Positions 43,642 through 57,066 of a stretch of 64,000 nucleotides of DNA are shown piece after piece. The stretch comes from Crocodylus rhombifer. Lineage: Eukaryota > Chordata > Crocodylia > Crocodylidae. Both the position numbers and the translations under genes were made by a program. Location of the stretch: positions 62,001 to 126,000 of the forward strand of contig JAVSML010019159.1 in assembly GCA_038503035.1 (NCBI GenBank), read 5' to 3'. Under the pieces are notes generated by a model, which saw nothing but the letters and a program-made list of their open reading frames with translations, was not told the DNA's origin and ran no database searches. The stretch's first letter is position 1. Each line of letters starts with the position of its first letter.

Positions 43642-43925
43642 GGGCACGTCTACATGTGCATTGATGCCGGCTTCAATTTGCTGCACAGTAAGCGGGAAAG
43701 TGCAGGTGTTAAAGTGCATTAATGTTGTGGGTGAGCTAATTTGGGAGTAAAATGAATCCCAAGTCAGTCCCCACACACACAGTGTTAATGCGCAATAATG
43801 CATCTACACGTGCATTGCTGCGCAGTAAATAATCGGGTGTAAATTCGATACCTGCCTGATGCAAGTCAGTGCAAGTCGCCATATCTACTGCACAAGATGG
43901 GTCCGCACATGTAGATATACCTGGC
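43642..43925. repeat. palindromic MITE-like element (copy 2)
   Basis: Left end GGGCACGTCTACATGTGCAT (43642 on) and right end near 43901-43925 (CGCACATGTAGATATACCTG) are inverted relatives. An internal ATCTACACGTGCATTG lies near 43802. It shares its terminal sequence with 3694-3945, so both belong to one family. Non-coding. Confidence 0.65.
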
Positions 43926-46900
43926 CGTCCCCGATCTCATTCATTTCTTGATTTCCCAAGCAGCAAGATGTTCTGCTGCTCAGTCCTTGGAGGAAGTGGG
44001 GAGTTCACTGACTTCTAGGGAAGTTCAGCCCAAGGCCGGGGCCCATCTCTAGCACTCAGTGTCTGATGCTGGTGCTGTCGGATCCAGGGATTGAGCAAGC
44101 CGCTGGGTGACTCAGCCCCCTAGACGATGCAAGCACCCAGCGGGTGCTGCCTTCTGAGTGCGTCATCTCCAGGCCAAGGGGGAGCCCAGGACCAGAGCAG
44201 GGTGAGTTGCCTTTTTCTGAATAATAATTTCATCACAAATGGCAAATCTGGAAGAAGGAACTGAACCCACTGGGGAGTCTGGGTTCAACGTGGCCAGTAA
44301 TTGCAGCTGTTAGGGAGAAAAACTGGGGGAAGCATTCTGAAACTATGGCAAGGTTTTGACTCACAAAGTGGAAGTTTCTCGATGGTCATTCATAAGCTGC
44401 CCTGAGTTTAAAAATGGCTCTTAAAGAAAGGGATGGAAAGAAACCCAAAGCAGAGCAAACTGTGGAGCTGGCTGTGCTGGTGATGAGGACTCGGCTTGCA
44501 GAGAGAAAGGCAATGGAGTCCCTGCCCATTTCAGCCCTGGCTCTGGCCTGCCACAGTCCTGCCATCTCATGGTCTTGTGTCTAAATTAGCCACAAAAGGT
44601 TCTGAAATACCCTAAACCTCTTTTGTAGTGAATTTCCTTTGCTCCCTAGCACCTGCCCGCTGCAGCCTGCGCCGGCGTTTCTAGATGCACACAACGCGCA
44701 ACGTGTGCATGGTCCCGCCTGGACCGCAGCCTCTGGCAAACACGCGCAGCGGGGTTAGAGCGGGTGATGGCGGCCAGGATCAGGCACACCTTCCTGTGGA
44801 GCACGGGCATGGGAAGGTGCACTTAATTAAGGCCAGATGCGGCTGCGCTTGGAAGGCCGGCCCCGGGCTGGGTGCCCAGCCGCTCGGACCGGGCTCTCCT
44901 CTGGACGACCACAGCTGGCCGCTCACCGCACGGGGCGCAGTCAGCGGTCAGAGACGGGCGACATCGACATCGCCCCCTCGCTAACAGCTAATTGCCGTGC
45001 AGTCTTGAGCCCACTCAAGACCCATCTCATCTCCTCCGTCACGGAGCTGCCACGAGGCAGTGCTGTCCAGACACGCAAGAGGATTCAGTCCAGCCCTGCA
45101 GAGCTGCCAGGCTGCACGTGGCCGGGGGGGAGGTGCCCCTCGCGCGTGTCACGTCTGTAACGTACGGACGGGGCCTGAAGCTCCCGTCACAGGTGCGGGG
45201 CAAAGGGCCAGTCGTGCACAATCCTCTTCCTTCTTGGGTGTGCGCTGCGTTGAGTAGAAACTTAGCTGACATTTGTCTGGTGAAAGCAAATCTGTCTGTT
45301 TTGCTGGGAGTTTGTTCCTCTACCAAGGAAAATCCAGCGGGCTCCTGTCTCGGGAAGAGACATCCTCTCCTATTAACTCCTTGCCCCTTGTCCAGGGGAA
45401 GGGAGGAGAGGTGCGCACGCTGAGTCCAGTAGACGAACCCCTCAATTCATCGCTTCTCTTGGAACAAACACCGCTGAATCCTGCATTTCTTTCCACAATG
45501 TGCATTGCAACTCCTGGCAGGATGCGAGCCCAGCACTTCCACAGCCCGGAGAGACACAGGTTTGCTCTAAAGAGCTCAGGTCCCCCCTTCCCGTCCCTTC
45601 CCCGAGTTCCCATGGGCTCGTTTGGATGGGTCTTCCCAAGGAAAGCCTTCCAGCTGCCTCGTAAGGACTTCTCCGTGTCTCTCTTGACCCTTCAATTGCT
45701 TGATTTATGGCTGGCGATCCGACCAATTAAGCTGTAACCTTTCCAGAAGCCAAGTGTGGGAGTTAATGATTGTCTCTTCCCCATCCACGAAATGGCAAAA
45801 TCATTTGTCAAGGGCTGTGGTGGGAGGCCTCGGTGGTGGCCGGCCTCCCCGCTCCCCGGCTGCGCCGCAGAGACCGATCAAACACGAGGGGAAGTGGCTC
45901 CGAGCAGGTTTCACGTGAACAATTATTTCAAGCCACGCTGGGTTTATTTGCAGTCCAAAGACCGGTCATTCCCTGAAGGCGTTGAGAAAATAATCCCTCT
46001 TCGGAAAGGGAAAAGCTAATAAATCTCTGAAGCAAACTCAGAGAGAAGTGGCTGATAAAAACCAACCCACCTAAAACTAGGGCGAGACACTAATAGCGGC
46101 AGATCCACATCGGGGTGCAGGGATGCCTGCAACAGGCACCTCTCGCTGGGTCAGGGGTCTGAGCTTGCGGGGAGCGGGGCATGGAGCGTGCACACGCCCC
46201 AGGAAACCTGCATGCACCTTTGCACGTGCCCCCCGGCTCCGGCCACCCCAAAGCTTCTCACATGGAAAACAGAGACCCCGGCGTGAGCTCGGACTGCCCA
46301 AACTTGCAGCCCGTTGCACGGCATCCCCAGGAAACGAACAGCTGCACGGGCCTGCACCTTGCCAAGCAGCACGGACTCATCGCGGCTCCAGAGACACTGG
46401 GAGAAAACCTCCCAGCTCCTTGCCCAAGCTGCTGTCCCCGACCCTCCAGCACAGCCCCGCGTGCTGTCGCCCCAGCTCAGAAGCAGAGCAGCAGCAGGAG
46501 CGATTGCACCTTGCAGCGAGCCCAAACCATACGTCCTGCTGGTGGAAGATCGTGACGCTCTCCCATCGCGCACCCAGCTAGGACACCCCCCCAAAGGTGC
46601 CCCGGTGTGTGCTGGGTCTCGTATGAAGCCTGAGATGGGCTGCGTCCGAGGTCAGCTCTGTTGCCGTCTTCCTCGTGGGAATCTGCTCTGGGAGTCAGGG
46701 AAGCCGGGCGTGGGAAAGGGTTTCTCATCAAACCATGCCGCGTTACTAGAAAGCCTGGCACAGCCGCGGGACCCTCTGCACAGCTGCCCCCAGCAGCAGG
46801 CAGTGGAGGGAGAGGACCACGCGCACCTGCCTAACGTGGATGCACTGGTTAGCCCGAGTCAGAGCCTCGGTATCAGACCCGTGGAAGCAAGTGAGGGGCA

Positions 46901-47757
46901 ATGCTGAGGTTGCTTCCCGACTCCTCTGGGGCATGGCATGGAAGGTGGTCTCAGTGCCTGGAGGGGCTCATCTCGGAGGAGTTTTTTCTGCGGGTGCCCA
47001 GAGGCACCAAAACCCGCCGCAGAAGTCTGGCACCACAGAAAGTGCCGTGCCCCGACGGGTGCCCGGGGGCCGCCTGGAGACCAGAAAGCTCCCAAAGCAA
47101 GAGAGATGCACGGGGGAGATGTGAGCTAAAAACACACAACATAATGGAGGAAGTGAGTCAGGGCAGCACTAATAACTACCGTCGCTGAGACAAATATGCC
47201 CCCCAGCCCACGCAGCGCGGGGAGGCTTTCTGCTTCAGTCTGCAGCGGTGGCAGAGGAGGAAGTGGAGGAAGGGCTCCTGAGCCGCGGCTCATCCCTTGG
47301 CCACCGCAGACTCACTCCCGCCTATTCGGTTTGTGAATGCAGCCTTCAGCTTGGCCCCAGAAGAGGGATTGCACCCCTTTCCCCTGGGAGACGTCCCCCT
47401 GGCCAGATACATCTTGCAGCCAGGCCACAGTAGAAGTATTAGCATGGCTTCATATCCAGCCTGTATCGCTCCACAGTAATCCCCTCCCTGGATGGCTCCT
47501 CTCCCACCTTGGAGTTTCCCACCCCGCAGACAACGCGCAGGCTGCGATGGTTGCTTAGCCACGCCGTAGATGTTTGGGTCACTTATTCCTTTTCCTCCTA
47601 CATCCCTTCCTGCCCGTCCTTAGTCATGTGTGCGGCTCTTCTCCAAATCCCCTGCAGAAGTGAACGCTGCTCCAGATGTGGCTGCACATCAGGGCGCTGG
47701 AGGGGAGAGGAGGGGGTGGCTGGGGAGAAGGAGACAGGGCACGAAGCATGTGAATCT
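43926..47757. other. intergenic DNA, nothing recognised
   Basis: No exon, RNA gene or repeat family is supported. Several open frames between 44685 and 47130 overlap on both strands and lack domains. Confidence 0.5.

Positions 47758-47790
<33 letters not shown>
47758..47790. repeat. poly-G homopolymer, 33 bases
   Basis: Thirty-three uninterrupted G residues flanked on the left by a purine-rich G-run segment (about 47695-47757). Long G tracts are rare in vertebrate genomes and error-prone in assembly, so the length may not be exact. Confidence 0.95.
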
Positions 47791-47792
<2 letters not shown>

Positions 47793-50482
47793 TCTATAGA
47801 AAGCTATAGAGCGAGGGGGACCAGATCGCAGAGAAGGCACAAGGAGAGTTGCCCCCAGTTTGAACTGGTGCGTGGAGCAGAAAGCGGCTGGTGTCAGCCC
47901 CAGGTCACCGTGGCTGTTCCTCTTCTCTGTTTTCTTGCAGGCTCCCAGTTCTCCAAACGCGTCTGCTCTGACCTTTCAGAGACTGGCAGGGCCCACAGCA
48001 CGGTGGTGAGGGCATCACCCCCACGGTGACGGGGGCGAGATGGAAAGAAACACGCCTGAGGATGCCGCAGGCCGGAGGAGACGCGGGAGCTCTCCGGTTC
48101 TTCCCCCCGGGCACAGACCCTGCGCTTCCCCTTTCTGCTGAGAAGACAGCACGTGGGGTCTGGACGGGGGTTTCAGGGGCCCCCGATCCATGGTCAGACG
48201 AGGGCCCGTGACCCCAGAGATCGGCGGCGCTCATATCCGTGGGTTTGGCTCGGGCAGGTGAACGGGCACGAAGAGCTCTCGGCAGAGCGGGCAGCGACCT
48301 GACGCGGCCTCCAGCAGCATTCAGCTCTGCTTCGCGAGCCATTTGTTTTAATTACAAGCAGAGACCAGGCCCCTGGCAACGGAGCCGACTTTGTTAGCAG
48401 CTCCTTTCCATCAGGAGGAACAAACCTCGAGCCATGCCCTTCCCCTCCGGCAGGCAGCCGACAGAGATAACGGCGCTCTGGGAAATGCAAAGGAATTTGT
48501 TAGAATAACAGAGAAAACAGATGAGGGGTCACCGGCTCCACATCCAACCCAGTCCGACCTCGGGAGGGGAGGAAGGGGAGGTCTGGGTTTTCCACTAACC
48601 CGGCTGACCCTGCCTCTGGAGGCTGTTGGAAAATGTGAGCGTTCCCATTATGACACAGGGCACCTTGCTGGAAAGCACAAAGGCAGCTGTTTGGAGGCAT
48701 TGTCTGAAGCCCGAAGCCCTGCAGGAAGAGGGGACGTTTCTTCCCCTCTCTGTTTCTGTTAAGCCACCTGAAAACCGGGAATAATACTGCTCCCATCCCA
48801 CCTGTGGTCCCGCCACAGTGGCTCCATGTTTGCAAAGCACCCGGGGCTCCGCGAGGACAGGTGAGAAAGCACAAAGCAGCGCGACCAGCACACTTGGCTG
48901 GTGCATTTCTGAGGCGGACAGCCCGGGGTCGCAGAGACAAGGGACAGACCCCTTCCACGGCACGCAGCCCAACCAGAACGGAGCGAGACTCCTTCCCGCG
49001 CGTCCCTCCTGCCCCCAGTGGTGTTGGAAGCAGTAGCCGGGGAGGCTGGAATTTGACTTAAGCCAGATTTATGCGTTGCAATCTGCCTAGGGCCCGTGTT
49101 ATAACTCGTCCTGTCGCCGGTTTGTCCGGCTCTGCGGTCTTTGTTTCCCCCGGCGTCTCATGCAAATGGCAGACTGGAGAACGGGCTCCCTGGCCTGGCA
49201 CAGGGCTGCGTGGCTAGGCTTTTGGAAGGGAGCATGCCCTCCTTATTGAAGGGATGCAGCCTACGGTCAAAGCTGAACAGTGCAAGGGCCAACAAAGGCT
49301 GGCATTGCCCTCGGCTCCTTATCTAGCATTAAACAAGAGCTAGAAGTTGCCACTGGGCCCAGTGCCTCATCCCTCATCCTCTCCTACATTGAAGCCAACT
49401 CTGTGGCGACAGCCCGACATCGGGGTTGAGCAGCAGCAGACTCGCTCAACCACGCTGACCCCCGGGAGACGCATTGCCTTGGGCCAAATGTGGCAGATTA
49501 GCAAGTTGATGGGCAATAAAAGGACCCCAGAGCTGGAGCATCTCAAATGCAAACCAAATAGTGCATGTCCAGGCAGGGATTTCTTTAGTGGCCACTGAAA
49601 CGCAGCCACTGTGGAGGAAGAGGGGGCAGGGAGCGCGGGGACCGGGCCAGGTTTCTATCAGCACTGAGATACGCCATTCAGCCTAGTCTGGGGGGCCTAG
49701 ATAAGCTCTACATGGAGGCTGCAGTGGTATTAGTGTGGCCCCACAGACTAGTCGTGGGTTAATGATTAACTTCTCTACCAAATGCCCCCAAAATCTCAGA
49801 GCCGTTCCTACGATGCCCAGCTTCACCGCCGCAGCAGCACCGACCCCCGCACGTTGCCCCAGCCAGCACCTGGCACCGTGTCCTGTATGGCTTTCCTCCC
49901 CAGAGGCCCGGCAGGGACGGGATTCTCCAGACACCCCTCATTTTCCACGGCACGCTGACCTGCCTGCCCGCCACGCTCTCTGCTTTTGCAATTTTAAAAC
50001 CAATTTCCCACCATCTGCAGCCTCTGCCAGGAGACTCGAGCATTGTGCTCTTCTAAGATGCCAGCCCGACCTTCCCCCAGCCCCGCTCCCAGCCTCCAAA
50101 CCAAATCAACAGCTGGCGCTAAACCGAACCTGCAGATGAAACCGTTACCCTCGCCTCCCCCCGCTGCGTCTGCAGGATTTCTGAAATCATGCATAAAGCA
50201 AGAGCCACTCGCTAGGTTTGTGTTTATGCTTTTAAAATAAAAACCACGGGCTTTGGGCCAGAGAACAAAAATGCTCAAATAATAAATTCCTTTGTGCATT
50301 TTTTGTTTTAGAAAAGCAAGGTCCAGGATGTTCTGCCCTGGGAATTCAATCACCGCGTCTCCTGGTTCATCACAAGGCGAAGCGATCGCACAGGAACGCT
50401 GCCTCCCTTTGCTCTTGCACCGGGGGCAGGTACCTGAGGGGCGAGTGTCTAGGCCTGCCATCCGCGCCGGTGCTCCCCCAAC
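47791..50482. other. intergenic DNA, nothing recognised
   Basis: No supported gene. About 50200-50320 is AT-rich (TTTTAAAATAAAAACC and AAATAATAAATTCC), without coding signal. Confidence 0.5.
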
Positions 50483-50800
50483 TCACAGGATCAAAGATGA
50501 TGAGGGTGGAAGGGACTTCGGGAGGTCACATCTAGTGCAATCCCCTGCTCCAAGCAGGACCAGCCCCAACTGCATCATCCCAGCCAAGGCTTTGTCTACC
50601 CGGGTCTTCAACACCTCCAAGGATGGAGACTGCACCCTCTCTCTGGGTAACCCCTTCCAGTGCTTCAACACCCCCGTAGTGAGAAAATTTATCCTAATAT
50701 CCAACCTCAACTTTCCTTGCTGCAATGGAGCCCTTGCTGTCATCTGCCCCCACTGAGAGCAGTCCAGCTCCAACCCCTTTGCAACCCCGCTGCAGGGATG
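50483..50800 (-). repeat. CR1 LINE 3' fragment, reverse orientation
   Basis: Reverse-strand CR1 tail: GGAAGGGACTTCGGGAGGTC, CCCCTGCTCCAAGCAGGACC, CTTCAACACCTCCAAGGATG, CCTTCCAGTGCTTCAACACC and ATTTATCCTAATATCCAACC. On the minus strand a frame with ORF2 C-terminal residues (KLRLDIRINFLTTGVLKHW) survives but is truncated. Confidence 0.9.
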
Positions 50801-53800
50801 GGAGAGCAGGACAAAGCTGGCTCCCAGCAGTGTAGCCGGGGCTGCATGGACAGTGCTCCAGGCTATAAACCTACCCAAGATGGGTGGGGTCCGACCCCCA
50901 CTGAATCCTGACGCCGACTCCCCAGCTGCAAAGGACACGGGGGGTGGAGATGGGAACAGAGAGGCAGCATTTCTGTCCTGCGTGGAGCCGGCAGAGGAGA
51001 GAAGTGGGGTGTCATCAGCTCCACATTGCAAGACTAAAGCCCAGCAGGACAGTGACGGCCCCGCTCGGTGCACTGGCAGACGGCTGGCAGGGCTGCCACC
51101 GAGGTGCAGGAGGAATGATGACCTGGCCCCAAGGCAGGGAGAAGGGCCCAGCAGCCTGGTCGCGCTGGGGCAGTCATTCACCTGACGGGGCTGCAATGTA
51201 ATGTGCACCTAGACCAGGTGCCCGTGCCCGTGCCAAAGTCCTGGGCAAAGCACGTGGGCAGGGGTGGGCCCGAGCACAAGCTGAGGCTGGATTAGGGAGC
51301 AGCCATCCAAGGGTCTGCTGCAGAGGAAACCACTTGGCAGGGGAGAGGCACGAGCGTGCAGATGCAAACCAGAGCATATCGAGGCACTTGGCTGCTGCCT
51401 TTCATATGGGCCTGGCAGGACAGCAAGCCTCACACCCCACTTGGCAGCTGCCTCCCTCCTTGCTGCCAGCCCTGGACACCCCTGCCCCAGTGCGGGGGAA
51501 GCAGGCTGCCCTGCCCCGGCCCCGGCATGAGTACGAGCAGCGCCTGCCGCCTGCCACGCCTGGCCCTTCTCCTCCACGCCGCACGGCTTGTCTCTGCCAG
51601 GTCCGAATTCACCCTCCCCAGCTCCCGCTCCCCCTCGTCTCGTGTCCCTGGAGCCATTCACGGGAAGAGGGACTGCGTCCCCTTCCCGCCCCGGTCCTCT
51701 CCAGATGGCTGCAGGACCTTCACTTCGCCTCGCTGCTTCACAGTGTGGGGGTGTCAAATACAGGGACCAGGGGGAGAGTTGGGGCTCCCCCAAGAAAGCC
51801 TCTGTGTGCTGTCAGATCCACGCCGGGCTGCATTCCTCGCTCAGCCAGACGCCGTCCTCCGCCAGTCCCAGAGTCTGAAGAAGAAATGCAGCCGGAGCTG
51901 AGGCAGGGGCTGCGAGGCGAGGCTTCCTGCTGCCAGACACAAACCTCCCGGCCGGCCCTGGCTCCAGGACATGAAATGCTTTTGCACCAGTGTCACCTCT
52001 TCTGGGAGGCAGGTCTGCAGCGCTGCTCTTGCTTTCAGACTGGGTCTCTGTGCCTCCACGAAGCCCCTGCAGGAAGGTGCTGTGCGGTTATTCAGCGCCC
52101 CGGGTCCGGTGCATCGTGCAGGCCAGCCCCGGAGTTGGTGTTTTTGTCTCTGCTCTTTCATGTGGAATTGGGTCTTGCCTGGCGTTTGGTTTCTACGGTG
52201 TGCTGGCTCCGGCTGGAAGCCACCTGGCCGTGCCGCTCAGATCCGGGGCAGCGCGACCCAGGCTCCTTCAACCCGAGCCGCTGTCTCTGCTGTAGCCCTT
52301 TCCACCCGCCCGTCTCCCTGCCCCACAAATTATAACTAAGGGGAGGATTCCTCCCCCAGCCCCCACAGACCCCGCACACCGAGCCCGGCTGGGTGCAGGG
52401 AACAATAGGGTTCAGGTGCGGCCATGTATAATCATTGCACTGCTGGCTACTGCAACCTTCCTGCTGAGAAACGCATCACAGGAAATAAATACAGGCTATA
52501 GGGAGAAGACTTAAAAAATGAGAGTCTGTCCTTGCTATGGGAATTACTGTGATTAGATATCGGCATTGCTCCATTACTTGCCTGCGGGGCTGAGGGGTCT
52601 CCGCTGTCAATGCGGACCCCGTGGCACTAAGTGACCTACAAATATGGAAAACAAATGCCTCGGGCTGCTCCCGGTGTAACATGCCCTGAACGCCGTGTCT
52701 CGCGCGCCTGGCTATTAGCAAGCAACCACCTGCCAGTTAATCAAATGCATCGTACAGCACTCGCTGGAGCCTCTCGTGGGCTCAGCACAAGCCAGCTCTT
52801 CTTTGGACAGGCTTGGCGCTACAGCCTCACGGATGCCTACAAAGCAGACCGTGCTTGATGAGCCACAGCCCGCTGATACCCCAAAGCCGGCTCTCATGCC
52901 CCAGAACATGTGTTTCGGGGGTCCTGGCTCTGACAGCGCACGTCAGGCGTGGCTGCCTTCTGCCCACCCACGACAGCCAAAGCAAAGCGATCTCAGCTCG
53001 CTCAGAACAGGCCTCTCTGGCTACCCACCCCATCGCCTCCTGCATCACCAGCCCCTCTCCTGCTGCCCCTCCACGTGCCTCCGAGCTTTCCGGCCCACGC
53101 ACTGACCCGACCTACTCTACCAAGGTCTGGCTGCCCGATCCCTCGCCAGCCACTCGCTCGGCCGCTGCATGGGGCTATCCAGGCGCTGTGACACGACGCA
53201 TTTATCCACGGGGGTTTCTGAGAGACGCTCTCCACCCCGGGCTGCGAAGGTGGTGGCCCTCGTATCCAGCGGCACCTACGTGTAACGTGAAGCAGCCTCC
53301 GGATAGAAACAGAGAGATGACTAATGCCGTCTGCTCTCAGGGGCTTGCTCGCCCGTCTGCATCAACAGCCGAGTCAGGATTTGCTAGCACAGCCCCACGA
53401 GCTTTGGTCACTAGCGCGCCCACACCCGGCAAAGCAAACAGCCGCGGGCCTGTCTGTGCAGGGAGATGCACGCCATGAAGCGGGTCTTGTTTTAAGAACG
53501 AGCAGGAGGGGAAGTTGCGAGAGTCTGCTGACCTCCTTGAGCAAACTGCTGGCACCCGCAAGGCAAACACCTTCCTCCTCTGAGCTCGCCGCCTGCAACG
53601 CACAGTAAAAATAACACGCCCGGGTAATTCCCAGCCCGCATCTGGGGCCTTTCCAGTGCCTCCACGGCGTGCACAGGGTTGCCGGATGGATGGGCGCCGC
53701 TCCTTGTGCGAGACACTGGCCACAGAGGCTCTCACAGCCAAGGGCGAGTAGCATCCCGCAGGAGCTCCGGCCACGCTCCGGCCTCACCCAGCTGCGGGAC

Positions 53801-56470
53801 ATCGGACTATCAGGACGACGTGCCAGGTGGAAAAGGCAGAGCCCCGGGCCCAGCAAGGCCTACTGGGAGCCTGTGGGCATCGCTGGGAGCTCACACGTGC
53901 TGCTGCCCCGAGAGCTGCTGATCCCCAGTGATGCCGCAGCCACGGGGCAGGAGGGCTGCTTGCCCAGCCGAGCCGCGGCCAGGCAGACGGCGGCACCCGT
54001 CGGACATCTGATCTGAGAACCCAAATGTGGGTGAAACCCACCCGAACCATTAAACAGCCTCCCCCACCTTCCCATCCTGCCTGTTCGGTCTCCACCCCAG
54101 CAGACGTGCACAGAAGCACCCCCATCGCTAGGTAATAAATAGCTCGTTTGTCTGAGCAAAATGAAAGCAGAATGAGAAGAATCTGTTTTAGATTTGCCTT
54201 GCAGAGAAGCCAAGGCCATTACTGGCCTATTTATTATAAATTACAGGCAGCAACTAGGTGCATCTAGAGGACAGCATCTCCAAAGGACGAGCACGGCCAA
54301 AGCTGAGTAATAAAGGGTCATAACCAGCGCTGTATTGGTGCCCGGGCTTCTTGTAGCACACCAGACACCTGGTTTGGGTATTTCTCTTTCCTCCTCCCTC
54401 TGCCCGACCCCCCCAGGAAGTGCCCGGGGAGCCCAGAGGAGTATGAATATCCACTCAGAGCTGAAGTGGAAGAGAAACCACTGCAAGGAGGGAAAATGTA
54501 TGCGACGGCATTTCAAACCTCCAGGGACTCGCATCAAAGCTGTACAGGCAAAGTCATCACCTAAACTAGGGGCAACGACTGTTGAAAAGTAGGATGCTAT
54601 TCTTAGGCTGCTCCGCTAATAGCAAGGGCAAGAGGACCAGCTCCTACAACAGACCCCTGGTTGTGCATATCCCCTTGGCCTTTCTTAAAATTGTTGGGCA
54701 GAAAAACTACTTGCAGTCATATTCCTCACTGGTGCACGTTGTGTTGCTAACTGCACCAGTTGTGCTAAGCACGCATTTGGAGTAGAGCTGGTTGGGCACT
54801 TTCCAGCAAAATGGTGTTGCTGGAAATATTCACTATAAAAACAGAGACTTTTTGAAGGAACTCATTTATCAAGAGTCCTGACAAGAAAGGTCGTTGGTCC
54901 AGAATGGAGTATTGAGAAATAATGATTGTGATCATCTCACGAATGACTTCATCACAGCATACACATGTGGTGCGGAGAGGACCAAAACAGGGCATCTGCT
55001 TTGGGAGGAATCTGGTGGTGATCTGGTTTAGCTCTAAACCTATATTTCCCATTTGTGTGGGAAATGAAATATTTCCTGTTCAATGCATCAGCATTTTCCA
55101 ATGAATGCCAAGCATTTCCAACTAGGCCCAGGATCCTTTACGCCAGCTTTGGCATAAAGAGGAATTCACAGCAGCCAGTAGAGTTGGATGCAGTGGAGAG
55201 GAGAGCCTGGACCATCCAGCATCATTGCCCTGCATCCGCCCAGCGCCACTGTGGCACGAGGGGTCGATTCTCGAGGAGGGCGACTGACGCTCTTCAGGGC
55301 GAATAGTGCAGACCACGAGCCGTGAGCCCCTCCGCGGGTCCAGCAACGCATCTCAGGATGCGGCTGGGACGTGCACGTGCGTGGAAGCCAATTAGAGCAT
55401 GGCGGACTGTCTAATTAACCACAGCTGGTCCCAAGCCTTCTGCTCGAGCAGGATTTATTGCACAATTTGAACCTTGTTCCCTGCCTCCCTTCCGAAGCCT
55501 TATGAATGACCTGGCTCTTCCCGGCCACAGCTGGGCTGCGAGCCCATGACAGCCGCCCTGCCCTGCCTGCTCCATTTCACGCACTGCGAGAGAGCTGATT
55601 TCTGAGGCCTCTGCTGTGCGACGTGGCACAGCGCCGTGCCTCCTGCAAGACCCATCCCGGCGTGAAGACCTCACCTGTCATTCCTGTGGCCAGAGCTCTT
55701 GATCTTCCAGCATGCAGTTACACAGGGAGGGCTTTCCCCCCAGCCACAGCTCGCCTGGCTGGGCCTCAGCACATCTCCTGTCTTTCTTGTTGCAATGGGA
55801 AAGCCCACGCGCCAGGGTGGAAACTCGCCACCGCTGGTATCTCTGCCTAGGTAACCCACTGCCTTGCCTTTGCCCTGCATGCAAAGGTTGGATGCTGAAG
55901 ACAAGAGCACGCATTGCACAGCTCTCTCGCAAAACAGGGGAGCCGTGAAACCCTTGTGTGAGTCAGTAGCACGGGCAGACCAAAGTGACTCTGCTGCCTT
56001 TCCTGGGAGGCGAAAGGTCCCGGCCCCACAAGCCCACGTATGGGATAGGACACGGTTTCCCGGAGCTCCGGTCTGAGGCAGATCAGAGTCAATAAAGGGA
56101 AAGCATTTGGGAGCCTGTTTTGTACGAATTACCCTGCTCCCGGGGGGCAGCTGTCCCAGGGCACCGGTGGGTCTGGACGTCCGAGACCACGGGCAGGTGG
56201 CTGTTGGAGCGGGCGCACCTCCCCTCCAGGCACGGCTGGTGGTTTCACCATCACCACCTCGCCCGAGCCCATAAACCTGCCGGCGCCTCCTTCGCCCCCC
56301 CCGAGCCAGCACGCGGGCAGGGGCGCTCGGCGCTGGCCACTGGCTCTCCCGAGGCGCTCGACGCTGCTCCGTCCCGCCGCGCCGCGCCACGCCGCAGGAA
56401 CCGGTGCAAAGCAGGGGAGACGACGCCGGGGCTGGGAGGGGAGGCCGCGTCCGGCACCCTCACCCTCAGC
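50801..56470. other. intergenic DNA upstream of TGM2
   Basis: No gene is recognised. AT-richer patches at about 52430-52560, 54130-54260 and 54560-55150 could hold distal regulatory elements, but nothing specific is readable. Confidence 0.45.
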
Positions 56471-56473
56471 CAT

Positions 56474-56507
56474 GGGGCAAGGGCAAGGGCAAGGGCAAGG
56501 GATGGGC
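56474..56507 (+). promoter_or_regulatory. G-quadruplex-prone GGGCAA repeat upstream of TGM2
   Basis: Six runs of three or more G (starting 56474, 56481, 56487, 56493, 56499 and 56505) separated by CAA or similar 3-base loops satisfy the G3N1-7 quadruplex rule with units to spare. It lies about 480 bases upstream of the predicted TGM2 start site, on the coding strand. Confidence 0.8.
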
Positions 56508-56955
56508 GTCAGGCCCCGGCGGTGTGTGGGGCTTTTTTTCCCCTGCAGAAGCTCCCAGGGATTATTTATGGGAGGGGGACAGAGGTTCCAGCACCAGGTT
56601 TCTTTTCCAAGCATCCCTTGTCGACACCCAAAGCTGAGGGGGAAACCCAGCCACCTCTGGAGCAGTGGGGAAAAGCCTGCCCTCCTCTCCCGGAGCCCGG
56701 TGCGGGGCCAGCGAGAGACTGCTTATCTGTACAGAAGTGTCCGTGCACCAGTTCCTCCCAACGCCCCTTAGTCATACGGTTTCTTCCCCTGTGTGTGGGG
56801 AGAGGACCTATTACAAACACTGCTCTAAGTTCAAAAACAACAAAAAAAGTGGACTTAATTTTTTCCTGGAAGCAGCCTCGTTCTCCCCCCCGCCCCCCAT
56901 GCCTTAAGTTTGCCTGATATCCACCCAGCCGAGGGGTGTGGGCTGTGCCTGCCTT

Positions 56956-56962
56956 TATAAAG
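56956..56962 (+). promoter_or_regulatory. TGM2: TGM2 TATA box
   Basis: TTTATAAAG (TATAAAG at 56956-56962) lies 111 bases before the ATG, placing transcription start near 56985-56990 and giving a 5' UTR of about 80 bases. A CCCCCCGCCCCCC GC-box cluster lies about 60-70 bases upstream (about 56886-56898). Mammalian TGM2 also has a TATA-containing, GC-box promoter. Confidence 0.8.
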
Positions 56963-57066
56963 GGCTAGCTAGGGGGGAGGGAGCTGATCTATTAGCTCCT
57001 TTACTCAGCTACAGTCACAGCCAGAGGAGACCAAGCAGAGTTGACAGGATTCCTGCCCGGGACACC

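Noticed and set aside
56404..56637. Frames encoding GQGQGQ or GKGKGK near TGM2
   Set aside because: They only translate the GGGCAA repeat; TGM2 translation starts downstream at 57067.
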